The translations under genes were made by a program, and so were the position numbers. Under the pieces are notes generated by a model. It did not search any database. It saw nothing but the letters and a program-made list of their open reading frames with translations, and was not told where the DNA came from. From an uncultured Mailhella sp. (lineage in GTDB: Bacteria > Desulfobacterota > Desulfovibrionia > Desulfovibrionales > Desulfovibrionaceae), in the NCBI GenBank assembly GCA_910577155.1, contig CAJTMS010000022.1:1-28880 (forward strand): a stretch of 28,880 nt of DNA. The letters are read 5' to 3'. Shown here piece by piece: positions 1-7,519 of this stretch (positions within the stretch are counted from its first letter, which is position 1; the number at the start of each line of letters is the position of its first letter).

Positions 1-1
1 A

Positions 2-106
2 AAGAATTTAATCAGCGTTATTGAGGATTTAAAAAAACGCAAAGAAATTAGGAAAGTACGAAAAATTCGCGCGGCATTTAATAAAGTAATGATTATTAAA
101 GAATAA
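2..106 (+). CDS. ftsQ: C-terminal end of cell-division protein FtsQ (partial, starts before window)
   Basis: An open frame runs from the window edge to the TAA at 104-106 and gives 34 residues rich in Lys, Arg and Ile, ending in IIKE. The other two forward frames meet stop codons within the first 25 bases. The segment resembles the tail of FtsQ/DivIB, where a helix with a basic stretch leads to a last beta strand. The position directly before ftsA and ftsZ is the classical dcw order ftsQ-ftsA-ftsZ. FtsQ is a single-pass inner-membrane divisome protein that links FtsBL to early division proteins. Identification rests mainly on synteny, because only the tail is visible. Confidence 0.6.
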   Translation, partial: KNLISVIEDLKKRKEIRKVRKIRAAFNKVMIIKE

Positions 107-201
107 TTATTACGAAAGGTTTTAAAAAAAATCTAAAAATTTTCTAGACAATTATTATAAAGTATGTTTAGATAGATTCATAATTAATTGAGGAGATAAA
201 A

Positions 202-1443
202 ATGCCCAAGTCAGAATTAATTGTCGGACTTGATATCGGAACAACAAAAATTTGTGTTGTCGTTGGGGAAATAAACGAACACGGCAATATCAATATTGTA
301 GGAGTGGGCAACAGTCCTTCAACCGGTCTTCGCAAAGGGGTAGTCGTCAATATTGAGCAAACCGTTCAATCCATACGGCAAGCCATTGAAGAGGCTGAGG
401 CAATGGTTGGCTGCACTATCGGTTCCGTATATGCAGGCATTGCAGGCAGTCACATCAAAGGTACAAACAGCCATGGAGTCATTGCCATTAAAGGCAGCGA
501 AGTCAGCCAAAAAGATATTGAGCGTGTTCTTGATGCAGCAAAAGCCGTTGCCATTCCAATGGATAGAGAAGTTATCCATATTCTCCCCCAAGAATACATT
601 GTTGATGAGCAGCATGGCATTATCGAACCTCTTGGTATGAGCGGGGTTCGCCTTGAAGTAAATGTGCATATTGTAACCGGTTCTGTCACATCCGCACAAA
701 ATATTCTGCGTTCCTGCCAAAAAAGCGATTTGGACGTGACAGATATCGTGCTGGAAGCCCTTGCCTCCTCAAAAGCAATTCTTACTGACGAAGAAAGAGA
801 AATTGGCGTTGCCATTGTGGATATTGGCGGCGGCACAAGCGACATTGCTATTTTTGCTGACAATGCCATTAAATATACCGGCGCTGTGCCCCTTGGCGGA
901 CAAAACCTGACCAATGACATTGCCTTTGGGCTGAGAACCCCTATTTCCGCAGCAGAAAAAATAAAAATAAAATATGGCTGTTGTCTTGGTGAAATGGTCT
1001 CAGCAGACGAAACGATTGAAGTGCCAAGCGTTGGCGGACGCCCTTCACGGCAGGTTGCAAGACAGGTGCTTGCAGCTATTTGCGAGCCGCGCATGGAAGA
1101 AATATTATTTCACATTAACCAAGAATTGGAACGTTCCGGTTATAAACGAAAAATTGGTGCCGGTGTTGTTCTGACCGGCGGCGGAGCTCTTATTGAAGGA
1201 GCACAGGAACTTGCCGAACAAATTTTCGGACTTCCGACCCGTGTCGGTTCTCCGTTAAATCTTGGCGGCGGCTTTACGGAAATGGTTAATAACCCCAAAT
1301 ATGCCACAGCAGTAGGTCTTCTTTTTTATGGAGTTGAAAACGAAGGCGTGAATGAGCCAATTTATACAGACGCAAACAGCGATACAAATACATTTGGAAA
1401 AATCTTAAACCATATGAAAAAATGGTTTTCAGAAATAAAATAG
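202..1443 (+). CDS. ftsA: Cell division protein FtsA
   Basis: FtsA is the actin-like ATPase that tethers FtsZ filaments to the inner membrane and recruits later divisome proteins. The 413-residue product has the usual family length. The phosphate-1 motif is at residues 7-16 (IVGLDIGTTK), phosphate-2 at 205-214 (IVDIGGGTSD) and the adenosine motif around 321-333 (GVVLTGGGALIEG). The SHS2/1C subdomain specific to FtsA follows the first actin segment. The C-terminus carries a short amphipathic helix with basic and Trp/Phe residues (MKKWFSEIK), which is the expected membrane-targeting sequence. The start is supported by GAGGAG a few bases before the ATG. It follows ftsQ by 95 bases and precedes ftsZ by 29, so co-transcription with ftsZ is likely. 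Confidence 0.97.
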   Translation: MPKSELIVGLDIGTTKICVVVGEINEHGNINIVGVGNSPSTGLRKGVVVNIEQTVQSIRQAIEEAEAMVGCTIGSVYAGIAGSHIKGTNSHGVIAIKGSEVSQKDIERVLDAAKAVAIPMDREVIHILPQEYIVDEQHGIIEPLGMSGVRLEVNVHIVTGSVTSAQNILRSCQKSDLDVTDIVLEALASSKAILTDEEREIGVAIVDIGGGTSDIAIFADNAIKYTGAVPLGGQNLTNDIAFGLRTPISAAEKIKIKYGCCLGEMVSADETIEVPSVGGRPSRQVARQVLAAICEPRMEEILFHINQELERSGYKRKIGAGVVLTGGGALIEGAQELAEQIFGLPTRVGSPLNLGGGFTEMVNNPKYATAVGLLFYGVENEGVNEPIYTDANSDTNTFGKILNHMKKWFSEIK

Positions 1444-1472
1444 GATTACTCGGGAAATAATGAGGAGGCATT

Positions 1473-2684
1473 ATGGATATTTCAATTCCAACTGAAATTA
1501 CTGAACTTGCGAAAATTACTGTTTTCGGTGTTGGAGGCGCAGGTGGAAACGCTTTACAGCACATGATTAACAACGGACTGAGTGACGTTACCTTTGTCTG
1601 TGCAAACACAGACGCTCAAGCCCTTACTCGTTCCAGTGCCGAAAATAAAATCCAATTGGGACCACAGCTGACAAAAGGTCTTGGCGCCGGTGCAAAACCT
1701 GAAATCGGACAAAAAGCAGCCGAAGAAAGCATGCAGGAAATTGCAAAATTTTTGCAAAATACAGATATGGTTTTTGTTACAGCCGGCATGGGCGGCGGAA
1801 CCGGAACAGGTGCTGCTCCTATCATTGCAAAAATGGCAAAAGAAAAAGGAATTTTAACCATTGGCGTTGTGACAAAACCTTTTTCCATTATTGAAGGCAA
1901 ACGTATCCACGTTGCAAACAAAGGTATTGAAGAATTACGCCAGTATGTTGACTGCCTTATTGCAATCCCCAATGACAGACTTCGTGCCATTGCACCGAAA
2001 AAAGCCACTGCAAAAGATATGTTTATGAAAGCCAATGACGTGCTTTTATCAGCCGTACGCGGCGTTACCGAAGTTATTACCAAGCCGGGCTTTGTTAACG
2101 TTGACTTTGCTGACCTTACCTCTGCCATGACGAAAAAAGGTGCAGCTATTATGGGTGAAGGTGTGGCACGCGGCGAAAACCGTGCAATAGATGCTGTAAA
2201 ACAGGCTATTTCCAGCCCGCTTTTAGAAGATATCAGCATTTTTGGTGCGCAGGCTTTACTTGTTAATATTACCGGTAATGTTACCATGGAAGAATTTGAA
2301 CAAATCGGTGAACTCTTAAATTCTGCTGCTGTCGCTGATAACGGAGAATTGCCGGACGTATTCTACGGTATGGTTGAAGACGCCGAAGACAGCGAAGAAA
2401 TCCATGTTACTATTATTGCAACAGGTCTTAATCCTGAAAGCAATGTCATTTCTGCTCCAAGTACTGAAAAAACTTCTACCGTTATTCCTTTTCAGCAGGC
2501 AGTAAAAGCGGAAGAACCAACAGATACGGAAGAAAAACAAAACATTGTCCGTAAACCATATTTTACAGCTGATGAGTATACCTCAACCCTGACCCGTAAC
2601 CGCCATACCCCGGGCGCCATGGAATTTACATTTGACAACGAAACGGATGATATTCCTGCTTTCATTAGAAGACAAGCAAACTAA
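1473..2684 (+). CDS. ftsZ: Cell division protein FtsZ
   Basis: FtsZ is the tubulin-like GTPase that polymerises into the Z ring at midcell. The 403-residue product has a glycine-rich nucleotide-binding start (FGVGGAGGNA, residues 18-27) and the tubulin signature GGGTGTG at 107-113. The catalytic T7-loop region lies near FVNVDFADL. A variable acidic linker follows residue ~320, and the C-terminus ends in the conserved peptide DIPAFIRRQAN, which docks on FtsA. A perfect GGAGG lies just upstream of the ATG. The gene is the last of the dcw cluster here and is followed by a strong terminator. Nothing in it looks unusual. Confidence 0.98.
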   Translation: MDISIPTEITELAKITVFGVGGAGGNALQHMINNGLSDVTFVCANTDAQALTRSSAENKIQLGPQLTKGLGAGAKPEIGQKAAEESMQEIAKFLQNTDMVFVTAGMGGGTGTGAAPIIAKMAKEKGILTIGVVTKPFSIIEGKRIHVANKGIEELRQYVDCLIAIPNDRLRAIAPKKATAKDMFMKANDVLLSAVRGVTEVITKPGFVNVDFADLTSAMTKKGAAIMGEGVARGENRAIDAVKQAISSPLLEDISIFGAQALLVNITGNVTMEEFEQIGELLNSAAVADNGELPDVFYGMVEDAEDSEEIHVTIIATGLNPESNVISAPSTEKTSTVIPFQQAVKAEEPTDTEEKQNIVRKPYFTADEYTSTLTRNRHTPGAMEFTFDNETDDIPAFIRRQAN

Positions 2685-2711
2685 TGCTTCTTTTCATACT
2701 CGGTAATCCAT

Positions 2712-2742
2712 AAAAAAGCGAGTCCTTTGGGCTCGCTTTTTA
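2712..2742 (+). terminator. Rho-independent terminator after ftsZ
   Basis: An eight-pair stem GCGAGTCC / GGGCTCGC (one G-U pair) encloses a TTT loop. It is flanked by an A run on the left and five T on the right. It ends the ftsA-ftsZ transcript 28 bases after the ftsZ stop. Confidence 0.93.
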
Positions 2743-2857
2743 TGTTAACAATGCAGATTTATTGTTTTATTTTTCTAATTTTATCACTCGAAAGCATTTC
2801 CGTATGACATTCAGAAAACATCATTACGATTTAATATATTTTTCTTAGAGGAAATGA

Positions 2858-3199
2858 TTATTGCATTTTTTTTAATAACTGACAGGTTTCATAAATCAGG
2901 TCGCGTATGAATTTTTGCTGCTTCTCATGCAAAGGTTTTACCAAATTAGAAATAGAAGTGAGTATTTCAGGCTCTTCTGTAGGAATTGGACGCAGTAAAT
3001 CTGACGGTTCACATTGCAAAATTTCAGCAAACTCTCTGATACGTTCCACATTCAAAGTAATTTTACCGCTTTCCATTCTGGAAATGGTTTCCGGAGTAAC
3101 ACCAAGTCTATCCGCCAGCTCCGGCTGGGAAAGCCCTGCTTTTTTTCGCCGTTCAGCAATATAATTTCCAACTTGCACGCTGAATTTCTTATCTTTCAT
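2858..3199 (-). CDS. XRE/Cro-C1 family helix-turn-helix regulator
   Basis: A 113-residue putative DNA-binding regulator. Residues ~10-68 form a typical HTH_3 domain: GNYIAERRKKAGLSQPELA, then the turn and recognition helix (LGVTPETISRMESGK, 32-46), then a helix ending EILQCEPSDLLR. The C-terminal ~40 residues are a predicted helix (LHEKQQKFIRDLIYETCQLL) that could mediate dimerisation. An AAGGG motif stands before the ATG. The gene is divergent from the small membrane protein gene at 3342; the AT-rich 142-base gap between them holds a good sigma-70 promoter and small dyads. Such regulators often control themselves and the divergent neighbour, but that is inference here. It could be a free-standing remnant of a mobile element. 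Confidence 0.9.
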   Translation of the reverse strand: MKDKKFSVQVGNYIAERRKKAGLSQPELADRLGVTPETISRMESGKITLNVERIREFAEILQCEPSDLLRPIPTEEPEILTSISNLVKPLHEKQQKFIRDLIYETCQLLKKMQ

Positions 3200-3276
3200 A
3201 ACAGCCCTTAATACAATATAATTTATAATTATAGCTGATTTTGAAACAAGAATAAATTGCGTATTACGTATTTATA

Positions 3277-3304
3277 TTGACATATAATGTATTTTTATTA
3301 TAAA
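3277..3304 (+). promoter_or_regulatory. Sigma-70-type promoter for the membrane protein gene at 3342
   Basis: A perfect -35 box TTGACA (3277-3282) is separated by 16 bases from TATAAA (3299-3304). Transcription would start near 3311, so the ATG at 3312 would sit on the transcript end. This supports the downstream start at 3342, which has its own AAGGAG. Confidence 0.65.
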
Positions 3305-3341
3305 CTTATCGATGCCATCAAGTTATAATAAGGAGAAAAAA

Positions 3342-3674
3342 ATGGAAAATACTAACAATACTCAAGAAAGCCCAATTCAAATCCTTTATGCTATTTATGC
3401 TATTTTTGTTGCTATTCTTGTTGTTGCTACAAGTAAGGAACATGGATTTTTCTATCACACGTTTATGTTTCTTTTGGCTTTGGTATGCAGTCGGTTAGGA
3501 ATATACATAGGAGATATTTTAAGAAAAATTGCAATGCCTGACTCAATTTTTACAAGTGGTGGAATGAAAGACATTTTGATGCAAAAATTATTTTGGTTTA
3601 TTGGTCCGCAAGCAATTGGAGGTTTTGCCGGGGGAGCTTTAGGAGCAACAATTCTCAAAATGATAGTAGAATAA
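3342..3674 (+). CDS. Small three-helix membrane protein of unknown function
   Basis: A 110-residue hydrophobic protein that I do not recognise. Three membrane segments are apparent at about residues 12-30, 41-60 and 83-108. The last is glycine-rich (IGGFAGGALGA), like helix-packing segments. A short polar N-terminus precedes the first segment, with a polar loop around 61-78. I chose the ATG at 3342 rather than 3312 because AAGGAG lies seven bases before it and the promoter at 3277-3304 places the RNA start at about 3311. It is divergent from an XRE regulator, a common arrangement for a regulated accessory gene. No catalytic motif is visible. It may be a stress or phage-linked membrane protein, but nothing in the sequence proves this. 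Confidence 0.75.
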   Translation: MENTNNTQESPIQILYAIYAIFVAILVVATSKEHGFFYHTFMFLLALVCSRLGIYIGDILRKIAMPDSIFTSGGMKDILMQKLFWFIGPQAIGGFAGGALGATILKMIVE

Positions 3675-3783
3675 AAAAAAATTGAGAAAATTTTGAACAA
3701 GATAACATCATATAATGAAAAAGAAGGCTTGATGGTTAAATAAATAACAAATAAAATTTGGGTGCAAATAAAAGGAAAACCGA

Positions 3784-4740
3784 ATGGCGTCCAATATTAT
3801 AAAGTTTATATTCATGTTTTTATTTTTACTTGTTCAGCATGCAAGCGCTGAAGAGATAGATCCGATACCCTACAAAGGAACATACAAATATAATGAAGAA
3901 GGCTTTACAGGACAGCTCGTTCTTTCCCCGCCGGATCTTTCTACGAAAGCAATGTCTGTTGTTATTAATACATACAGAGATGATAATGGCAATATGTGCG
4001 CGTTTGAAGGATTATGTATCACTAAAAACAGGGAATTGATTTGTACTGAAGGTGAACTGCAAAAAAAAGAACTGGATAACTATGTAAAAATAACATTAAA
4101 TCAAGATGCTCTGACAGTAACGGATTCTTATCATGTATCTTGCGGAGCGGGGGCATTTCTCACAGGTAACTATATAAATGAAGCAACTATTCAAAATGCA
4201 AACTCTGATTGTATCGATCAAACAGGTGAACCACATACATTAATAGGAAAAATTGTTTCATTATTTTTGGAAAACAATGCGGCATTTATTGTTGCAGAAG
4301 CAAATAATCAAAAATATGAACTTCCAATAACTGCAGATAAGCAAATAGAAACCAGAGAGATGATTGGCGACATAGTTTCAATTACATATGTAGATAAACA
4401 ATATTGGGATGAACATGATGAATTATGTGCTCATACGGCTCATATTTTGGAAATAAAACCTTTGCAGTCTGCATTGCAGGAACCAGTTGAACGAATTTTG
4501 GGCAGTGGCAATTTGGAAGGAACTCTTCTGGATGTTGGCGAAGAAGCCGGATTTTGCTATTTAGAAATTCAAGAAAGTTATGGAAAATCTTATTTGCCAA
4601 TCGATTGCGGGGAAATGAGCAGTTATGTTTCCCTGCGGGGAAAAGATGTTTCAATAGCTTTTACTGTTCTTCAATACTATTATGAACCCGATGAAGTTTG
4701 GCTTAAAGATTTTAAAATTGAAAAAATTAATGAATGGTAG
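3784..4740 (+). CDS. Secreted protein of unknown function
   Basis: A 318-residue exported protein with a clear Sec signal peptide: a short basic start, a hydrophobic core (FIFMFLFLLV) and an ASA cleavage site before Glu23. The mature part is acidic and appears rich in beta strands, with several cysteines in its first half (C-A-F-E-G-L-C, then further single Cys) that could form disulfides in the periplasm. There is no lipobox and no recognisable enzyme motif. The segments at about 150-215 and 235-315 both read like small beta-barrel repeats (GKIVSLFLENNAAFIV and GTLLDVGEEAGFCYLEI), suggesting two copies of one fold; this is my reading, not a domain hit. AAAGGA precedes the ATG, and a TATAAT is found at 3711-3716. 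The gene sits in the accessory islet between ftsZ and nfnA. Confidence 0.8.
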   Translation: MASNIIKFIFMFLFLLVQHASAEEIDPIPYKGTYKYNEEGFTGQLVLSPPDLSTKAMSVVINTYRDDNGNMCAFEGLCITKNRELICTEGELQKKELDNYVKITLNQDALTVTDSYHVSCGAGAFLTGNYINEATIQNANSDCIDQTGEPHTLIGKIVSLFLENNAAFIVAEANNQKYELPITADKQIETREMIGDIVSITYVDKQYWDEHDELCAHTAHILEIKPLQSALQEPVERILGSGNLEGTLLDVGEEAGFCYLEIQESYGKSYLPIDCGEMSSYVSLRGKDVSIAFTVLQYYYEPDEVWLKDFKIEKINEW

Positions 4741-4786
4741 TTTGAAAAACTATAAGAAAATCCTTCAGCTAATGAATATAGCCAGC

Positions 4787-4799
4787 GGACAAATTGTCC
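4787..4799. repeat. 13-base perfect palindrome between convergent genes
   Basis: GGACAA-A-TTGTCC lies 47 bases after the stop of the secreted protein gene. It could be a protein-binding dyad. It has no T run, so it is a poor candidate for a terminator. Confidence 0.4.
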
Positions 4800-4832
4800 A
4801 TAATTATAACGAGTATAACGACACAATTTAAA

Positions 4833-4875
4833 TAAAAAAAGCCCCTTTTTTTGCCAGTAATGCAAGACAAGGGGC
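4833..4875 (-). terminator. Minus-strand terminator after the 29-residue microprotein gene
   Basis: Read on the minus strand, GCCCCTT and AAGGGGC (4869-4875 and 4841-4847) form the outer stem, with an inner TTGC/GCAA pairing. A run of seven T follows (complement of 4834-4840). The T run exists only in this orientation, which implies a minus-strand transcript just upstream. Confidence 0.8.
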
Positions 4876-4884
4876 AAAACTGTA

Positions 4885-4974
4885 TTAATGGTGTTCGTTG
4901 GGGCTGGTTGCTTTAATAACAAAAAGAGCAATTGCAACAGCCACGATGCCGCCTATAAAAAATACAAAATCCAT
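4885..4974 (-). CDS. 29-residue single-span membrane microprotein
   Basis: A 29-codon frame on the minus strand. It starts MDFVFFIGGIVAVAIA, has one hydrophobic helix from about residue 3 to 20, and ends in a short polar tail KATSPNEHH. GAGGTG lies a few bases before the ATG. Upstream is a plausible promoter (TTGAAT, 17 bases, TAGACT), and the stop is followed within ten bases by a terminator that works only in this direction. Together these make a complete monocistronic unit, unusually good support for so short a gene. It is divergent from nfnA (5118). Known proteins of this size are often small subunits of membrane complexes (CydX, CcoQ and KdpF types), but I see no specific match. Confidence 0.72.
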   Translation of the reverse strand: MDFVFFIGGIVAVAIALFVIKATSPNEHH

Positions 4975-4993
4975 AATTCACCTCGCTTAATAC

Positions 4994-5022
4994 AGTCTAC
5001 ACAACTTCTCATTTTTATTCAA
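4994..5022 (-). promoter_or_regulatory. Probable promoter of the 29-residue microprotein gene
   Basis: On the minus strand, TTGAAT (complement of 5017-5022) and TAGACT (complement of 4994-4999) are spaced by exactly 17 bases. Each box matches four of six consensus positions. It lies 20 bases upstream of the start codon. Confidence 0.45.
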
Positions 5023-5059
5023 GAAGATTATTTGATTTTTAACCGTCATTTTTTCCGTG

Positions 5060-5089
5060 ACAAACACAATAGAAGTGTGTAGTGTTTGT
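5060..5089. promoter_or_regulatory. Inverted repeat upstream of nfnA, possible operator
   Basis: ACAAACAC (5060-5067) and GTGTTTGT (5082-5089) are perfect inverted arms with centres 22 bases apart. A second nested pair ACACA/TGTGT lies at 5064-5068 and 5076-5080. The repeat sits 29 bases before the nfnA start, in the divergent region shared with the microprotein gene. It does not match the Rex (TTGTGAA-type) or FNR half sites that I know. A role as operator is inference. Confidence 0.4.
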
Positions 5090-5117
5090 TAATAATTTTC
5101 ATTGATAAGGAGTTCCA

Positions 5118-5969
5118 ATGGCAGTTAAAATATTAGAAAAGGAAAGTCTTATTCCCGGCAGAACAAGCCGCTTGGTTTTAGACGCACCCCATATAGCAAA
5201 AACGGCAAAACCCGGTCATTTTATTATGTTAAGAATAAATGAAACCGGAGAACGTTTCCCGCTCACCATAGCCGATACCGATAAGGAAAAAGGCACTATT
5301 ACCATTGTTTATCTTGTTATGGGAAAATCCACTTCCTTGCTTGAAAACCTCAAACAAGGCGATGAAATTTTAGACGTTTGCGGTCCCCTTGGCAGACCTA
5401 CCCATATAGTAAATGGCGGAAAAAGCCACAAAGTCATTTGCGTAGGCGGCGGAACCGGTGTTGCTGCCATGCACCATATTGCCAAAGGTCATTCTCAGGC
5501 AGGAAACTATGTTATAGCTGTTATTGGGGCACGAAGCAAAGATTTGCTCCTATATTATGACGAATTGTCAAAATTCTGCGATGAAGTGCTTGTGGCGACC
5601 AACGACGGAAGCATGGGCGTACAAGGCATGGTGACAGATCCGCTTATTGAACGCTTAAATTCAGACAAAGACATTAAAGAAGTCATTGCCATTGGTCCTG
5701 TTCCCATGATGGAAGCCATTGCAAAACTGACAAAGGACTATGCTATTCCCACCACGGTAAGTTTAAACTCTCTCATGGTTGACGGTATGGGAATGTGCGG
5801 AGCCTGCCGTGTAACTGTTGGCGGAGAAACCAAATTTACCTGCGTGGACGGTCCTGAATTTGACGGACACAAAGTCGATTTTAATGAATTAAAAACCCGT
5901 CTGAGCTCTTTTAGAGATAAAGAAGCAGTATCTGTTGAACATTATAAATGCCAATGTGGTGCACACTAA
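5118..5969 (+). CDS. nfnA: NfnA-type ferredoxin-NADP+ reductase subunit alpha (sulfide dehydrogenase subunit beta family)
   Basis: Small subunit of the NADH-dependent reduced ferredoxin:NADP+ oxidoreductase, a cytoplasmic flavin-based electron-bifurcating complex. It has 283 residues, as usual. The N-terminal FAD-binding barrel carries RFPLTIADT (46-54). The nucleotide-binding domain begins VGGGTGVAAMHH (109-120). The C-terminal [2Fe-2S] motif is Cys227-x2-Cys230-x11-Cys242, with Asp222 just before it; in characterised NfnA a non-cysteine ligand completes the cluster. The extreme C-terminus has an extra CQC pair. AAGGAG precedes the ATG. nfnB follows after 15 bases, so the two subunits are surely co-expressed. 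The complex exchanges electrons between NADH, NADPH and ferredoxin, which suits an anaerobe. Annotation pipelines may instead call it dihydroorotate dehydrogenase electron-transfer subunit. Confidence 0.92.
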   Translation: MAVKILEKESLIPGRTSRLVLDAPHIAKTAKPGHFIMLRINETGERFPLTIADTDKEKGTITIVYLVMGKSTSLLENLKQGDEILDVCGPLGRPTHIVNGGKSHKVICVGGGTGVAAMHHIAKGHSQAGNYVIAVIGARSKDLLLYYDELSKFCDEVLVATNDGSMGVQGMVTDPLIERLNSDKDIKEVIAIGPVPMMEAIAKLTKDYAIPTTVSLNSLMVDGMGMCGACRVTVGGETKFTCVDGPEFDGHKVDFNELKTRLSSFRDKEAVSVEHYKCQCGAH

Positions 5970-5984
5970 TTAATGAGGTTTTCC

Positions 5985-7370
5985 ATGAGCGTAGAAAAAC
6001 TTGCACGTACCCCCATGCCCTGTCAGGACGCAAACAAACGCGTAAAAAATTTCCGGGAAGTTGCTTTAGGATATACGGATGAAATGGCAAAAGCAGAAGC
6101 AAGCCGCTGTCTGCAATGCAAAAATCCGCTCTGCCGCAAAGGCTGCCCTGTTGAAGTTCGTATTCCTGAATTTATTGCCGAAGTTAAAAACGGCAATTTA
6201 GAAAAAGCCTATGAAATTTTGAAAAGCACCAACAGCCTTCCTGCTGTCTGCGGACGTGTCTGCCCACAGGAAAAACAATGCGAAGCAAAATGTATTCTTG
6301 GTGCAAAAAGTGAACCTGTTGCCATTGGACGCCTTGAACGCTATGTTGCTGACAAGGCTCTTGAAAATGAAACCAAAACAGCAAAGCCTCAGGCAAAAGG
6401 TGTAAAAATTGCCTGCATTGGCTCCGGACCCTCTTCTTTAACCTGTGCCGGTTATCTTGCCAGTCTCGGTGCACACGTCACTGTTTTTGAAGGTTTGCAT
6501 GAACCCGGCGGCGTTTTGGTTTATGGCATTCCTGAATTCAGACTGCCAAAAGCCATTGTTCACAAAGAGCTTCAAGGTTTAAAAGACCTTGGCGTTGATA
6601 TTAAAACAAGTTTTGTGGGCGGTACAACCGTTACCATAGACAGCCTTTTCAAAGAAGGCTATCAAGCTGTTTTTGTCGGCGTTGGCGCCGGCTTGCCGTT
6701 ATTTTTAAATGTTCCCGGGGAAAACCTCATCGGTGTTTATTCTGCCAATGAATATTTAACCCGTGCCAACCTCGGGCGTGCCTATGATTTCCCCAACTAT
6801 GACACCCCAAGCTACACCGGCAAAAAAGTAACTGTTTTTGGCGCGGGCAACGTTGCCATGGACGCAGCCCGTACTGCAAAACGTATGGGCGCTGAATCCG
6901 TGCATATTGTTTACCGCCGCAGCAGAAACGAAATGCCTGCCCGTCTTGAAGAAATCGAACACGCTTTTGAAGAAGGCATTGAACTTTTTGAACTTTCTGC
7001 TCCCCTTGCTTTCAAAGGCAATGAAGAAGGCAAACTTGTTTCTGTTACCCTGCAGAAAATGGAACTTGGCGAACCGGACGCAAGCGGCAGAAGAAGCCCG
7101 ATTCCTGTACCAAATTCAGAATTTGAAATGGAAACCGACCTTGCCATTGTTGCCCTCGGCACACGCCCCAATCCGCTCTTTATCCGCAATACACCGCAGC
7201 TTGAACTCAACAAAAAAGGCTATATCGTGGTTAATGAAGAAACAAGCGAAACCTCTATTCCCAATGTTTTTGCAGGCGGTGACATTGTTACGGGTGCCGC
7301 AACAGTTATTCTTGCCATGGGTGCAGGCAGAAAGGCTGCCATGACCATTGCCGATCGTTTCCTGAAATAA
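5985..7370 (+). CDS. nfnB: NfnB-type NADPH-dependent glutamate synthase-like subunit
   Basis: Large subunit of the NfnAB bifurcating transhydrogenase; homologous to the glutamate synthase small subunit and to SudA. From the ATG at 5985 it is 461 residues. Two 4Fe-4S motifs lie at the N-terminus: Cys42-x2-Cys-x4-Cys-x3-Cys54 and Cys89-x3-Cys-x5-Cys-x3-Cys103. The FAD-binding motif is IGSGPSSL at 145-152 followed by PGGVLVYGIPEFRLPK. The NADPH-binding motif is VFGAGNVAMD at 284-293, and the second flavin motif GGDIVTGAATVILAMG lies near the end. I prefer 5985 to the in-frame ATG at 5973, because the ATGAGG at 5973 itself serves as the ribosome-binding site at the right distance. A terminator follows. 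Context with nfnA makes this NfnB rather than GltD. Confidence 0.92.
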   Translation: MSVEKLARTPMPCQDANKRVKNFREVALGYTDEMAKAEASRCLQCKNPLCRKGCPVEVRIPEFIAEVKNGNLEKAYEILKSTNSLPAVCGRVCPQEKQCEAKCILGAKSEPVAIGRLERYVADKALENETKTAKPQAKGVKIACIGSGPSSLTCAGYLASLGAHVTVFEGLHEPGGVLVYGIPEFRLPKAIVHKELQGLKDLGVDIKTSFVGGTTVTIDSLFKEGYQAVFVGVGAGLPLFLNVPGENLIGVYSANEYLTRANLGRAYDFPNYDTPSYTGKKVTVFGAGNVAMDAARTAKRMGAESVHIVYRRSRNEMPARLEEIEHAFEEGIELFELSAPLAFKGNEEGKLVSVTLQKMELGEPDASGRRSPIPVPNSEFEMETDLAIVALGTRPNPLFIRNTPQLELNKKGYIVVNEETSETSIPNVFAGGDIVTGAATVILAMGAGRKAAMTIADRFLK

Positions 7371-7403
7371 AAGATAACTGTGTAAAAAACTTCCTTCTGT
7401 TAC

Positions 7404-7438
7404 AAAAAAAATCCCCGTATGTATGTGGGGATTTTTTA
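7404..7438 (+). terminator. Rho-independent terminator after nfnAB
   Basis: ATCCCC and GGGGAT enclose a GTATGTATGT loop, extended by a pairing A run and T run, and end in six T. Confidence 0.92.
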
Positions 7439-7519
7439 TTTAATTTCTCCATAAACTAAACCTTGCAAGTTTTTATTTCTTTCTTTATAATTAATAAAAT
7501 TTTCTGCCCTTGGATTACT

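Noticed and set aside
450..1094. 214-codon minus-strand frame opposite ftsA
   Set aside because: It lies wholly inside ftsA on the other strand, has no ribosome-binding site and reads as a Ser/Pro/Ala-rich shadow of ftsA codons.
1616..2287. 223-codon minus-strand frame opposite ftsZ
   Set aside because: Shadow of ftsZ with no family signature and no upstream signals.
4680..4937. 85-codon minus-strand frame overlapping the end of the secreted protein gene
   Set aside because: It would read through the strong minus-strand terminator at 4833-4875 and has no start signals.
4888..5082. 64-codon plus-strand frame across the microprotein gene and nfnA upstream region
   Set aside because: No ribosome-binding site, low-complexity product, and it overlaps the better supported minus-strand microprotein unit.
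7463..7519. TTG start that would extend the first acyl-CoA ligase by 19 residues
   Set aside because: The extension is hydrophobic and unlike the family N-terminus; the ATG at 7520 matches the usual start.
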